A DNA stretch of 64,000 nt from Hirsutella rhossiliensis. Its lineage: Eukaryota > Ascomycota > Sordariomycetes > Hypocreales > Ophiocordycipitaceae. A program made the translations under genes and the position numbers. Below the pieces are notes generated by a model. The model worked only from the letters and a program-made list of their open reading frames with translations, had not been told where the DNA came from and did no database searches. Within the stretch, counting starts at the first letter, position 1, and the number at the start of each line of letters is the position of its first letter. Below are positions 1 to 11,029 of the stretch, piece by piece. Location of the stretch: the NCBI RefSeq assembly GCF_020360975.1, contig NW_025408676.1:1550001-1614000 (forward strand), given 5' to 3'.

Positions 1-2512
1 ACTAAGGTTACGCTAGGGACGGAGCGGCCCTAACTAGGACTACCTTAGTTAACTACCTCCCTTACTAGGGCGACCTAGAAAGGGAGAGGACTTATAATTA
101 TAGGACTATAGCTTTAACCGAACTAGACCTAGATAGACTAAGCGTAAACCTCGCCGATTAAACTATAGACCGAATAGAACTAATATAACCTAACTAAACC
201 GACCTTAATAGCTATAGAATAAGACCTATTACCGAAAGACTATAACCGAATAAGACCTAACTTAAAACTAAACTAAGATAGAGCCGATAACTAGCCCCCC
301 TTAAACTATAACCCTAGCCTAGCTCGTTAGTAGTAACGTTTACCTTATTATCGCGGCGGGAATAACAAGACCCCTTTAAGGTAGTACGCGGAGTATAGGA
401 GGGAGTAACCTAAGGCTTACGAGGAGTATAGGGACTACTACCGCTATAAGAACCCTAACGACGACCGAATAGACCTAACCCTAAACCCGAACTAAAGCTA
501 GCTTAGACGGCTAGCTTACGAGATAAAGTAACGACTAGGGTCTTTACTAAGGTAGGACCTATATTAGCGGCGGCATAGAGGCGTTCGCTATAGCCTATAC
601 TATAACTATAGATCTAATCGAGGTTAAGACTAGTAATAATCTTAGCTAGGACTAAACCGCGATAGCTATAAAGACGCTATTAAACGAAGTTAGGAGCGTT
701 AGTAAGATCGGTAGGCGATATAAGATAGGGACGCTTTAGGGCGGGCTCGGCGCTAGGAGAACTACCGGGCTATAGCTCGGCGTTAGAAGGAGACGCGGTT
801 AGCTCCCGAGCTAGCTCCGCGACGGCCGCGGGCATAGATACCTTAGCCTTAGCCTTAGATAGGGCCTTAGACGCGGCTACCGCCTTACCCTTACCTTTAC
901 CCTTCCCTTTATCGATAGGGATTAAGGCTAGAATAGGCCTAGTAAGACTAGTAAGATTAAAGCCGCTATCCTCTATATTAAGGCTATCGCTAATAATAGG
1001 ATATAAATAGTTAGTAAGATCGTTAACCGCTATAAGAGTCTTTTAGGTAACTAAGAGCGACTTAGGCCCGACCTAGGCTAGGGTCTTAATAGCGTCGCTA
1101 AACTTACTTAGGTGCTTCTCTAGGGACTTATATATATAGCGGGTATTATCTATAAAACGGGTAAAGGCCGACGCGAGCGTCTCTCTCTATATTCTTAGTA
1201 ACCGTAGCTAAACTAAGGGCGGACTCGCTTAACGCGCCCTTGCCCTTAATAGCGGGGGCCTTCTAACTAGCGCGAATATAAGTTTCTAAAATAGTATAAT
1301 AAAGGCGCTCTTATACTAAACCCTTAATAAGGGAAGGGCTATTAACCTCGGACTATACTTAGTAGAGGGCACTAGCGGCCTCCTCGCCTTTAGAGGTAAT
1401 CTAGAACTTAGATTAATACCGAACTTAGATAGTACTATAGCGGGAAAGGGTTACTTACTCGGTAATAAAACTAGTTAGAGTTAGCGTAAGCGATATACGC
1501 TTTAGCCTTTATAGCTATTAAAGTTAGTAAAAATATTAAAGGTAAGACCGACCTAAGATAAAGCCGGGATTAATATATATAAGACTAGTTCTAATAGCCA
1601 GCGAAGGACTTATAGGTAAGCTTACTAATAAGACGCCCGATATACGTAAAATATAGGATAAAGCGCTCCGATCCCGCTACTATAGCGACTTTCTTATAAG
1701 GAGGGGGTTTTAAAGGAGGCAAGCCGCTACTACCCGAGTTAGCTTCTTAGTTAAATATTATAACGCGATAACGAGCGAACTAGATACGGTATTAAGGAGA
1801 CCTAGAGTTATAGAAACGAGGCGGGCGAGGTAGTAGTTAGGCCTATAAAAGAGATAGATAATAGAGAGATAGAAAGAGGCACGTATAGAACTAGGGGGGG
1901 AGGGCAGGTATATATAGGCGCGAGCCGGGCGCGCGTAATTAGTAACTATAAGATAGAGGGTAAATATAGGCCGCCGCGCCCCCGATCGGGAAGTCGCGTA
2001 GCCGGACGGGAACTAATTTACGATTAGCGGAGCCGGCCGACTAAATTTCGATTAGCCGGCCCTACCTAGGAGCGACCTATACTAGCGCCCGGCCCGGTAA
2101 CCGGATATTACCTACCCTACTAACTAACGGACCGATAAGCCGACGTAACCGCGGCCACGCGGCTACGACGCGGGAGCTAGGGTAAATAGAGGCGCCCGCG
2201 AGTCGGGCCCCTAGAGAGAGACTATTGCCTATAACCCTAGGCCCGGGCTAGCGAGCCCGGGCCGCGGCCGCTCGGGATAGTAGCGGCTATAGCCCGAGAG
2301 GGCCCGCGCTAAGACGCGATTTCGCGGGAGGAGCCCGCGGCAGCTAGCGTAAATTTCCTATATACTACTACTACGACCTCGTTCGAGGCGGACCTATACT
2401 AAAAGAGGGGAGGGTTTTCCCTTAGGCACTTTAGTTTTTCCCTCCTATTTAATATTAAAGTTCTAGATACCTCTAGCTAGGTCCCTAGCGTAATCTTAAT
2501 AATAAAATAATA
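1..2512 (+). mobile_element. LINE-C copy a, 3' part (left end outside window)
   Basis: This matches the 3' third of the full-length LINE-C copy at 43734-51094, starting at the equivalent of about 48600 and ending in the same TAA-type tail near 2491-2510. It is heavily RIP-mutated, with two CpA and no TpG in the first 600 bases. The coding end of ORF2 is outside the window. What remains is the long 3' region that on the minus strand carries the antisense reading frame, whose Lys-rich stretch lies around 887-925. The GC-rich block 1970-2350 holds an inverted repeat (GGCCCGGGCT / AGCCCGGGCC) near 2241-2264. No functional product is expected. Confidence 0.85.
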
Positions 2513-3136
2513 TATAACTAAATATACTATTAATAGTATATCCTAAAAAGATAAAAAAACAAGGAATAATATACTTATATATAACCTAATAAGGGTATAT
2601 TTATATATAGCGGCTAAGGTAGCTATAGTAAGTCTTATAGATAAGACTAAAAGGAGGAGAGATATTATATTATAACTACGGCTACTAGGCCGCTAATAGT
2701 CGACCGCGTTAAGTATATAATACGGTCTAATAGATAAATAGTTAGTACGACTATCTAATAGATATAGGATCGAGGGGGTCGTAAAGATCTAAGTAATCTA
2801 AGATTAACGAGATTACCGCGCTCTATACGATCTATTATTAGGGATTATAGCTAGGCCTATAATTTAAGGATAGTCTCTATAAGTATATATAGCTACCTAC
2901 TTTTACTCCTTTAAATAGATAGCTCTCTAGCTTTTAATATTATAATTATTACGATCTCTATTATAATCTTATCTTTAATTCTAATTACTTAATTACCTAG
3001 TTATAGTTTATAGTCTATAACTTCTAACTTATTACTAACGTAATATACTTATTATTACTTAGACTACGCCCTATTATATCTATTAATATAAAACCCTTAA
3101 TAGGTTTATTCCTTAGGAATAATACCGGTCGTTATA
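2513..3136 (+). repeat. Chromovirus LTR, solo or right-hand end
   Basis: The segment begins TATAAC and ends GTTATA, as expected if an original TGTAAC...GTTACA pair was mutated at TpG and CpA. Its first 170 and last 280 bases match LTRs at 52282-52894 and 63334-63952. Its centre (about 2680-2840) matches only the LTR fragment at 21046-21497. It abuts the TAA tail of LINE-C on the left and the Fic pseudogene region on the right. No internal retroelement sequence lies on either side, so it is probably a solo LTR. No clear 5-bp target duplication is visible. Confidence 0.8.
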
Positions 3137-3250
3137 TAGACTAAGATATAGATTACTATATTTACCTTTCTATGCCCTTATTTCTTCTACTATACTCTTA
3201 AGCCTCTACTTACGAGCTATATATTAGTCTATGGCCTACTAGGACCCTTG
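3137..3250. other. Short intergenic sequence between LTR and Fic pseudogene
   Basis: Partly RIP-mutated sequence marks the shift from repeat to genic composition. CpA and TpG reappear after about 3170. I see no gene or recognisable signal. Confidence 0.6.
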
Positions 3251-4478
3251 CTAGGTCTTTAAGACCCTCGTTAGGTCGTGACAATAATCCCCTAAAAGAA
3301 ATCCTACTTCGACGTGCCTTGTCCCGCGGGATCTGGTCTTCCCCGCTACCTTCTTCTTAATCTCGCGAAGGCGAGTAACAGCTCTTTTAAGGACAAAGGT
3401 CGCGTACTCGCCGTGGCCCTCCATTTCTAGACTCGCACGTTTCTTGAACGCCCATATACTTATGCCTCTCCTCCCCGAGCTCGCCGATTGGGACAATCAC
3501 TCCCGCGTAGCGACAGAGGATCGTATTTAGTATCATCCTTCACATCCTTCCATTTCCATCCTAAAACGGACGGATCTCCACGAACATTAACGAATACTTT
3601 GCGGCGATAGAGAACGGATCGATCGTTCTCCTCTCCTCAGCAGCGGTCAATTCTTGCTTGAGACTTTCGCACATCTCCCTCATCTTGGCCGGAACGAATT
3701 TCGGGACAGTGAAGTTAGTGGAGCCTTCGCCGACAATCACAGTTCTATAGATCCCCCCGTATTCTTTAGGTGCAACGACTGGGGATCCGTCTTAGAAAAT
3801 AGGAACTCCTTTCGTTAAAATTCGATGCGTGTCTTTAATAAGATCCTCGGATAGATCTTGCTTCTCGGCAACGAAGGCGTGGATGAGGTGTTGGAAAGCT
3901 TTCGCATGCTGAACAATTTCATTTCGACCACGTAAGACGAAATGGGCGGGTACGTCCTTGAGGTCGAACTGTTGTTTGTAAAGCTTTAGGAGTGATTCTT
4001 GGTAGGTAGCATCTCGCTCGGAGATCTGCCCTATATCCTCTCCTGCGAAAACTTTGCGACAGAGCTGGACGGTGATGTCCCAGCCAAGCCCAGCGCGCTC
4101 AATCATGTTGCTGCCAAAGATAGCCCGGCTCATCGTCTCGTGAATCTCATTGTTGACGACTTCTTGCTGGTCCTTGTCGAGCGCGGTGGCTGATATCTTT
4201 GAAATCCAATCGTTTGCCTTATCGAAAAGCTTACGCGGGTCTTGATCTTGAGAATATTGGCGGTAAATATCGTCGGCATGAATGGTCATCGAAAGTTGTT
4301 TAGTTGTAAGTCGCATGGGCGGCCAGCCCTTCGAAATCGTTTCGCGTAGGCTCTGTCTCATTTTGGCTCGTTTCACGGGACTGGGGGGTGTGGGGGTGGA
4401 CGAGGAGGCAGGTTCGATATCTAAGTCAGAGAACAAATCTTTCAGACTTGCGTTCCCACTCTTGCTCGGAGAGGCCAT
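3251..4478 (-). pseudogene. Broken Fic-domain (AMP-transferase-like) gene
   Basis: The frame opens at ATG 4478 in a good context and runs 228 codons before TAA at 3792-3794. It shows a Ser/Pro-rich start, then a helical region with SNMIE at residues 123-127, resembling the inhibitory S/TxxxE motif of Fic proteins. Past the stop the frame continues into a Fic active-site loop at 3534-3566 that reads RPF, stop, DGNGRM, stop, R. The stops are TAG 3561-3563 and TGA 3540-3542. A one-base frameshift near 3445-3455 moves the C-terminal part, which includes MEGHGEYATFVLKRA, to another frame ending at 3251. Fic enzymes transfer AMP to hydroxyl side chains, and the family motif begins with a catalytic His; here that codon is CGT (Arg). 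TAA and TAG fit RIP of CAA/CAG; TGA and Arg do not. The gene is almost certainly inactive. Confidence 0.8.
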
Positions 4479-4554
4479 GATGAACGAAAGAACACCTAAA
4501 TATGAAAACTATGTTAGTACGCGTTAAGTATAGTTGTTGAATTCCTATATACGA

Positions 4555-4690
4555 CTAGAGGTAACGAGTTCGAAGATAGAATGCTATTCTGGCGAAATCC
4601 TATGCTAGAGAAAAGCTATGCCAGCGAAATGCTATGCTCCTAGAGGTGACGAGCTCGTGAGCGAGAATCTATAGAGGTGTCAGAGCTTTT
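4555..4690 (+). repeat. Short degenerate direct repeats upstream of the Fic pseudogene
   Basis: The motif CTAGAGGTRACGAGYTCG occurs near 4556 and again near 4641, with a weaker third TAGAGGT near 4672. Between them, GCTATGCCAGCGAAATGCTATGC and related 9- to 12-base pieces recur. No function is evident. Confidence 0.5.
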
Positions 4691-5158
4691 ATAATATGAA
4701 AGAGCGCACGCAATCAGGAAGAAATCAAAGAAATCTAATGTCAGGATGTTAATAAGGGCATGGGTCACATTTCAGAGTTTAAGCGTGAGCTTGGTACGTA
4801 ACGTTAAGGTTTACGCACGGCGGAGAAAACATAGCGGTTTAGGCTGTAGGGTTGTTATGGGAAAGAGAAAACAACGACGTAAAATAGTAGTAACTCCGGT
4901 TGGGCGGACCAGGCCTAAGTTTTATTTAATAAAAGAAAAAGCAGAGCATAAAACTATGGTAGTTACGGCTAGGTGGCTTAGGCTAAAGGTTTATTTTAGG
5001 AAAGAGAAAATAAAGATAAATAGGCCTATATTAACCAGCAATCACATTTAGCTAACTAGCAATTAAAAAGTAGGCTAGTATGGCTAGTTAAGGCGCAGCG
5101 CCGATACCGCATAATTAGGTGCGCATATTCCCCGCGCCTACCTAGCAGACCCTTTATC

Positions 5159-5173
5159 GCATACATCGTATGC
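5159..5173. promoter_or_regulatory. Small inverted repeat in the isomerase upstream region
   Basis: GCATAC-ATC-GTATGC is a perfect six-base inverted repeat about 320 bp before the isomerase ATG, the size expected for a dimeric regulator site. The role is inferred from position only. Confidence 0.25.
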
Positions 5174-5490
5174 ATCGCAAAGTAAAGCTATTCGCACCTA
5201 CGAGCAGCGAGCTAAGCGTAGGTTACTTACGTAATCTCCATATATTCGGGCTCGAGGCTTAAAGATACGTTATTTCGTCGAATTGAGCCCTGCCTGCACT
5301 GTCTTACTAGACTAATCGGTCGCGTATCGGGAATATTCTTAGGCTAACTCGTCGTCCTGTGGTGTCATTAATTTACACATCAGCTCGACGGCATCATCCG
5401 CTCAGCCTAGGTCTTCCTCATCCCCGCCGCCTTTCTAGACAGTTCCCCACGGCCTTCACTCCCACGGTTGGGAGCTTACCACAACGGGCC

Positions 5491-6422
5491 ATGTCTGCCG
5501 CAGACCTGATTGAGTCTGCAAAGAGGCTCGCTGCTTTCCAGGCCGTCGACGAGCATCTATCCTCGTCCTCTAAGTACGTCGGCATCGGCTCCGGCAGCAC
5601 CGTCGTGTACGTCGTTGAGGCTATCGTCGCCAAGGGCCCCGCCTTCTATAGCGGCATGACCTTTATCCCTACCGGAAGCCAGTCTAAGGGACTTATTCGA
5701 CACGCTGGATTGGCTCTATGCAACCTGGATGAGCGCCCAGTCGTCGGCGGCAGGCCCGTTGCCTTGGATGTCGCCTTTGATGGCGCCGACGAGGTCGACG
5801 AGGATCTCAATTTGATCAAGGGAGGCGGCGCATGCTTGTTCCAGGAGAAGCTAGTGGCGATATCGGCAAGCAAGTTTGTGGCCGTGGCCGGTAAGATTTG
5901 ACTACACTAAACCGCATCTTCGGCATCGAGGGCTTGGCTCACATATGGACAGACTCTCGCAAGCAGTCTCCGCGACTGTGTATAAAGTGGAAGGCGATCC
6001 CCATCGAGGTTCTGCCCATTGCTGCCCCTGACGTGCTCACCCGCCTCCAGGCCATGGGCTCCCCAAACGCAGCCATCCGATCCGGGCTGCCCAACAAAGC
6101 CGGCGAGTGCGTGACCGACAATGGCATGTGGATCATTGACGCCCCGTTCCCGCCACTCCTGTTACCTAAGGACCTAACCGCCAATGTGGAAGGCCAGGGC
6201 GAGGGTGGATTATGGGAGATTAACTTGTTGGCGGACAGGCTGCTAAAGATCCCGGGTGTTATAGAAATCGGGCTGTTCCACGGCTTTAACGGAGAGCAGG
6301 CCGCCATACTAGGCAAGGGGCCCGGAGCACAAAAACCGGTCGCGGCCTACTTTGGAATGCCTAGTGGGGAAGTCCAGGTCCAGCAGGCAGCAAAGGGCAG
6401 TATTAATAAAAGTAGCTATTAA
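5491..6422 (+). CDS. RKI1: Ribose-5-phosphate isomerase (RpiA family), two exons
   Basis: The enzyme interconverts ribose 5-phosphate and ribulose 5-phosphate in the cytosolic non-oxidative pentose phosphate pathway. Exons are 5491-5890 and 5953-6422 (289 residues); the 62-base intron 5891-5952 starts GTAAGA, ends ACAG and splices in phase 1 to restore [14 protein letters not shown]. Visible motifs are GIGSGST (residues 31-37), [20 protein letters not shown] with Asp97, Asp100 and Lys110, and Glu119 in LFQEKL. This spacing matches the catalytic Asp81, Asp84, Lys94 and Glu103 of E. coli Rpi[15 protein letters not shown] and VAAYFGM follow. The frame is open upstream to GTG 5359, but the first ATG is 5491, where fungal homologues usually begin. 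CpA and TpG are normal and there are no internal stops. The last residues (SINKSSY) run into RIP-altered sequence, so the original C-terminus may have changed. Confidence 0.93.
5891..5952 (+). other. Intron of the isomerase gene
   Basis: The 62 bases run from GTAAGA to ACAG and include an in-frame stop. A CTCAC about 12 bases before the 3' splice site could serve as branch site. Removing them restores the family sequence across the junction. Confidence 0.9.
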
Positions 6423-6625
6423 TTTACTTATTATTATTATTATTATTGTTATTATTAAAACTATATATATCGTAAGCATAGCTTAGTTTTATAGTTCTTA
6501 GAGATATCCTATTATATTAAATAAGTATTACTATTTATATAAAGATATATTACTATTTATATAAAAGCTTTATTTTTAAGATATATACTAATACTATCCT
6601 ACCCTACTTATTTATACCGCGCTAA
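6423..6625. repeat. AT-rich 3' flank with TTA microsatellite
   Basis: A (TTA)n tract with one interruption occupies about 6427-6458, directly after the isomerase stop codon. Further on, TATTACTATTTATATAAA-like sequence occurs twice (about 6525 and 6549). The rest is RIP-mutated and I recognise no gene. Confidence 0.6.
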
Positions 6626-6850
6626 TTTTTTTTTTATTATTACTCGTATATAGCCTCTAGGGCTATAGCGAGGCTAATAGGGGCCTAGGCCCCTATTAGC
6701 AGTCCTAGCTAGCTATAGAGCCCGGGGGCTTATAACTAATTAGGGAAAGGGTAGCTATAAAGGCAAAGATAAAGGAAAGGTTAATCTAGTTCCTCTTACG
6801 CGGTGTTTTTCCCCCCTAAGGGCCCTAGGGCCCCTAGGTTACTCTTTTTT
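6626..6850 (-). mobile_element. Tad1-like LINE, 3'-end stub
   Basis: A poly-T run (6626-6635) begins a 225-bp copy of the Tad1-like 3' UTR, equal to 6855-7090 of the next element. It contains a perfect 28-bp palindrome at 6673-6700. The stub is either 5'-truncated or was interrupted when the adjacent full-length element inserted beside it. Confidence 0.85.
6673..6700. repeat. Perfect 28-bp palindrome in Tad1-like 3' UTR
   Basis: The arms GCTAATAGGGGCC and GGCCCCTATTAGC flank a central TA. The same palindrome occurs at 6907-6932, 28826-28853, 38729-38754 and, with one G:T position, near 20973-20998. It could form an RNA hairpin in the element's 3' UTR. Confidence 0.8.
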
Positions 6851-7084
6851 AAGCTTTTTTTTTTTTATATTATTACTCGTATATAGCCTCTAGGGCTATA
6901 GCGAGGCTAATAGGGGCCTAGGCCCCTATTAGTAGCCCTAGCTAGCTATAGAGCCCGGGGGCTTATAACTAATTAGGGAAAGGGTAGCTATAAAAGCAGA
7001 GATAAAGGAAAGGTTAATCTAGTTCCTCCTACGCGGTGTTTTTCCCCCCTAAGGGCCCTAGGGCCCTTAGGTTACTCTTTTTCG

Positions 7085-10000
7085 AGCTACTTAGCCGTTC
7101 CTATCTCTATTTTAGCTAAGAAGGTTAGAAGGGCTTCCCTTCCTTCCTTAGTACTATAGAGAAAAGGTAGGCTAAGGGCCTCCTTCTATCCCTTCGAGGC
7201 CCGGTATAGGACCTCTCTTTCCCTCTTATAGTTCGGGTACCTTAGGATAAGGTGCTTAGCCGTATACCTTCCTTAGCTATAGCGGTAGTCGTCTTAGCCT
7301 ACCTTATTAACCCTTTTTAAGAAGGATAATAGGAAGCCGGCCCCGAGGAGAAGTTAGTAGTAGGCCGAAAGGGTCGGCCTAGGCCTTTCTATAAGGTCCT
7401 TTTCCGGGCTAAAGGCTAGGCGGGGGGTCTTTCGAATAGACGTATAGTGCTTACCTAAGCCTTTAGCCTTAGGGCCTTTAGCTGCCTTAGTAGCCTAGAG
7501 GCCCTTTTAGTAGTCCTTAGTAGCTTATCGGACCTTTCTTTATAGGTAGCTAATAAAGACTATAGGGGTCCCTTATATAGGGGCCCCTAGGCCTCTCTTA
7601 GCTAGCTAGTCGGCTAGCTCGTTACCGAAGATCCCTAGGTAGCTAGGGCACTAGTATAGCCGTATATTATAGAAGGCCTCTAGGTTTATTAAGAGCCTTC
7701 TAATACGTATAGCTAGGTCTAAGTAGCCTTTAGCCTTTCGTATAGCGGCTTAGCTATCTATAAAGATATAAGCCTCTATAAGGGGGTTAAGGGGGCTAAA
7801 CCTTAGAGGCCGAGGCCTCTTAGCTAGGTCCTCTAGGACCCTTAGTATCGCGAATAGCTCTACGTCGGCTACTTTAATAGAGGGCCCTAGGTTCTCGTAG
7901 TACGCCTTACTAGGCCTATTTTCTAGGCCTATCTCGTAAAAGGAGTAGGCGTTAGTCTCTATAGGGGACCCCTTAAGGCACCCCTTAGAGCCGTCGGTAT
8001 AGAAGACTAAGGGCCGTAGCCCGAAGTCTTCTAGGCTAGCTAGGTTAGCTAAGAGGCGTTAGTGCTACTTCTTAGCTAGAGGCTTAGGGGCCTTTATTAT
8101 CGTAATAAAGGCCTTAGGCTCTAGAGCCTATAGGGGCTCCTAGCTAGCTTTCCTTCTTTCTAAGCTATAGTTAGGCCCTATAATAGCTACTAGGCCTTTA
8201 AGGAGGCGGAAGAGTTATATATAGGGCCTAATATAGCTTAGGGCTCTTAGGTTAAAGCCTAAGTCGGCGAGGTCGTTTCGTATAGCTAGGTTATAAGCCT
8301 ACCTTATAGGGTGATTTAGTAGGAGGTATAGGGTTCGAAGGGTATAAGAGAGGCATGCCTTTTTAAACCGTACCTTTAGTAGTAAGAGGGCTGCTTCGGC
8401 TTCTAGGGCCCTAATAGGGGATCCTTTAAAGGCCCCTAGGACTTTTAGGAGGGCTTAGTTTTAAAGCCTTTAGAAGGGCTTTATTAGGCTCCTAGGGGTC
8501 TTAGGCCCCTTATACTAAAGCTAGGCCCTATAGTCTATTATCGAGGTTACGTAGGCCTAGTAGAGCTGCCTCGAAGCTCTAAATAATAGGCCTCTTTATA
8601 TAGAGACTAAGCGGGATAGCCCTTTAAAGGCAGCTTATACGGAGGCTACCTTCTTTTTAATATATTATTTAAATAGGAGCTTAGAGTTAAAGAAGACCCC
8701 TAGCTACCGTACTAAGGGCTTTACTTTAAAAAATAGGCCTCCTACCTTTATACCCTCTAAAATAGGCTACCTTTGCCTACTAAAGTAAATAAGTTCCGTC
8801 TTAAAGGGGTCGAAATAGACCCCTTAGTCCTTAGCTTATTTAAATAGGTTAGCAGCTATAGCTTCTAGCTACCGGACGTTCTTCTTAGCCGAGGTCGACG
8901 TTATAGAGATGCTAAAATCGTCTATATAGGATAGCTAGTACCCCTTAGCCGCTAGTATCCCCCTTACGTATAAGAGGAATAGGATAGGGCTAATAGGGGA
9001 CCCTTAAGGTACCCCTATTACTAGGTCCGTTAGGGGCTAGGTTTGCCCCTCGAAGGCTAGCTAGATCTTCCTTTCGGTAAGGAAGTAGTCTACCTAGCTT
9101 ATAAGGGCCTTAGGGAGGTTTAATTCCCTTAGGACCCTTATAAGCTATTCCTTCGATACGAAGTTAAAGGCGCCTTTTATATCTAATAAGAGGGTGCTAG
9201 TAATAGCCTTCTTATTAGACTCCTACTTCTTTTAAACGTAGTATAGAAGGAGGAAGGCTATATCGATAGCTAACCGCTATTTTCGTCCCCTTAGCTGCGT
9301 AGGGTTTAGAAGCCCGGCCGTATTAGCTAAGTAGCTTAGCCGGGTAGCGTATAGCTTTTCGAGGACCTTCCCTAAGTAGTTAAGTAGACTTATAACCCTA
9401 TAGGCTTTAGGGATAGTATAGTCTAGCTTATTTTGCTTAGGGAGTATAATTCCTATAGCTTCCTTCTACGCCTTAAGGTAGTATCTTTAGTTAAATAGGG
9501 CTTTATAGGCCCTATTAAAGACCGTAGGAATAACCTTATATACGTATTAGATAGGAAGGAAGCTAAGGGAGTCCGGGCCGGGGGCTTTCTTATTAGAAGA
9601 GCTAACGATAGCCCTTCTAATCTCGGGGTCCTTTAGCTCTTACTAGTCCTACTTAGCCGTGCCCTTACTGCCTATAAGGCCCGGGGGCTCTTCTTTTTCT
9701 AGGCTCTAGGGGGGGCTAGGGGGGCTAGGGCTAGGGTCCAGGGTCGGAAAAAGGGTCGTTAGGAAGGCCTCGTATTTTTCCGTAAAGGTATTAGCTTTTA
9801 CCTTTATCCCTTCTTTTATATATAAGATACTTAGAAGGGTAGGGTTAGCTTTAGCCTTAGTATAAGAAAAGGCCGTAAAGACGTCCTTTCCTACTACTTC
9901 TACTAGGAAGCTCTCTTAGTATTGCTCTTTAGTAGCCCTAATAGCGTACTTAAAGCTATTTCGGGCCTCTATAAAGCTCTTCTAGCTCTCCTTATCCTAG

Positions 10001-10990
10001 GCTAGCCTATAAGCCCGTTAGGCTAGGCTTAGGGCTTTCTAAAGGGAGGTTAGCTCGTCGGTCTACTAGGGTTTAGATCCCTTATAGGGCCTCTTTTTTA
10101 GTATCGCTGCGTTAGAGGCCTCTATAAGGGTTCTTATTAGAAGGGAGGCTATCCCCTCTAAGTCGTCTCGTTTTATAGCCCTCTCTATAGCTATAAGGAG
10201 GTCTTATTCCTTCTTAGCTAGGTGTTCCGAGAAGGCCTTCTAGTCTACTTTCCTATAGTTATAGGTAGTAGGCCTAGCTAGTAGGGGCCTATTAGGGCCC
10301 CTTAAGCTAGCTTCGAAGGCTATAGGCTTATAGTCTAAGCCCGTAGCCTCTAGGAAGCGGAAGTTAGCCTAGGTTAGTTGCTTAAAGGGGCTATAGAAAG
10401 CAAGGTCTATAACCGAGGTCCCTTTTAAGCCCCTTCCCTTTAGTAGGTGCCTTCTATAGCTACCGTAAGGTCCGTTAGTAAGGAGGCCTTATAGCGGTCG
10501 AGATAGCTAATAAGGGCTTCTACCTTACGGGCCTTAGAGGATTCCGTAGACAGGTTCTACCGGGGGTAGTATAGGTTAAAGTCCCCTACTAATAGAAAGG
10601 GCTGCTATAGGAGCTAGGCTGTTAGTAGCAGCCTTTCTATCGTAAGGGGCCCTTGCCGGCCTTAGCTAGCTAGGGCCCCTTTAGCCTCTTTTTCGTTATA
10701 TAGGTTAATAAGGGTAAACGGCTCGGCGCCTTCTACCCTTATAGCCTATATATCGGGATCGCAAAAGAGGTCGAAGCTAGGGCTAGCTTCTATCTAGGCT
10801 TCCTTCCTCTTATAAGCTATAATCCTAGGCCTCCTATCGAGCTTAGGAAAGTCGGTAGAGGGGATAGGGGTTATAACGTTATAGGCCGGATGCTATATAG
10901 GGATATAGCTATTATCGATCTTATAGAAGTAAGGCTCTTATAATAAGATAAGGTCCGCTCTTATTTTTAGGGCCTACTCTAGGATCGATA
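7085..10990 (-). pseudogene. Tad1-like ORF2: endonuclease, reverse transcriptase, RNase H (decayed)
   Basis: Read on the minus strand through TAG/TAA stops, the frame shows an AP-endonuclease region (about 10990-10100) and reverse transcriptase with YIDDFSIS around 8914-8928. Near 7990 is RNase H with YTDGS, and its later acidic residues lie toward 7600. A Cys/His-rich tail lies near 7270. The YIDD site survived because its codons TAT-ATA-GAC-GAT contain no CpA or TpG. The protein would have driven target-primed reverse transcription; no translatable copy remains here. Confidence 0.82.
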
Positions 10991-11029
10991 GGTTCGCTAT
11001 TTCCTACCTATTAGTATTATGCTATATAA

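Larger units (their letters stand above)
4479..5490. other. Divergent intergenic region between Fic pseudogene and isomerase gene
   Basis: About 1 kb lies between the two oppositely oriented start codons and should hold both promoters. RIP-like mutation is intermediate and patchy. An open frame at 4746-5051 (101 codons) is Lys/Arg-rich, resembles nothing I know, and overlaps imperfect purine-rich repeats, so I do not call it a gene. The in-frame stretch from 5359 to 5490 lacks an ATG. It could be 5' UTR or an upstream exon. Confidence 0.6.

Noticed and set aside
4746..5051. 101-codon ATG-started frame between the Fic pseudogene and the isomerase
   Set aside because: It is Lys/Arg-rich only because it crosses purine-rich imperfect repeats, has no recognisable domain, and sits in partly RIP-mutated intergenic DNA.
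5359..5490. 44-residue N-terminal extension of the isomerase
   Set aside because: It begins at GTG, not ATG. Fungal homologues usually begin near the ATG at 5491, so the extension was left out, though an upstream exon cannot be excluded.
6423..7100. Possible telomere-like TTAGGG/CCCTAA motifs
   Set aside because: Hexamers occur throughout because RIP creates TTAG and CTAA. There is no tandem array.
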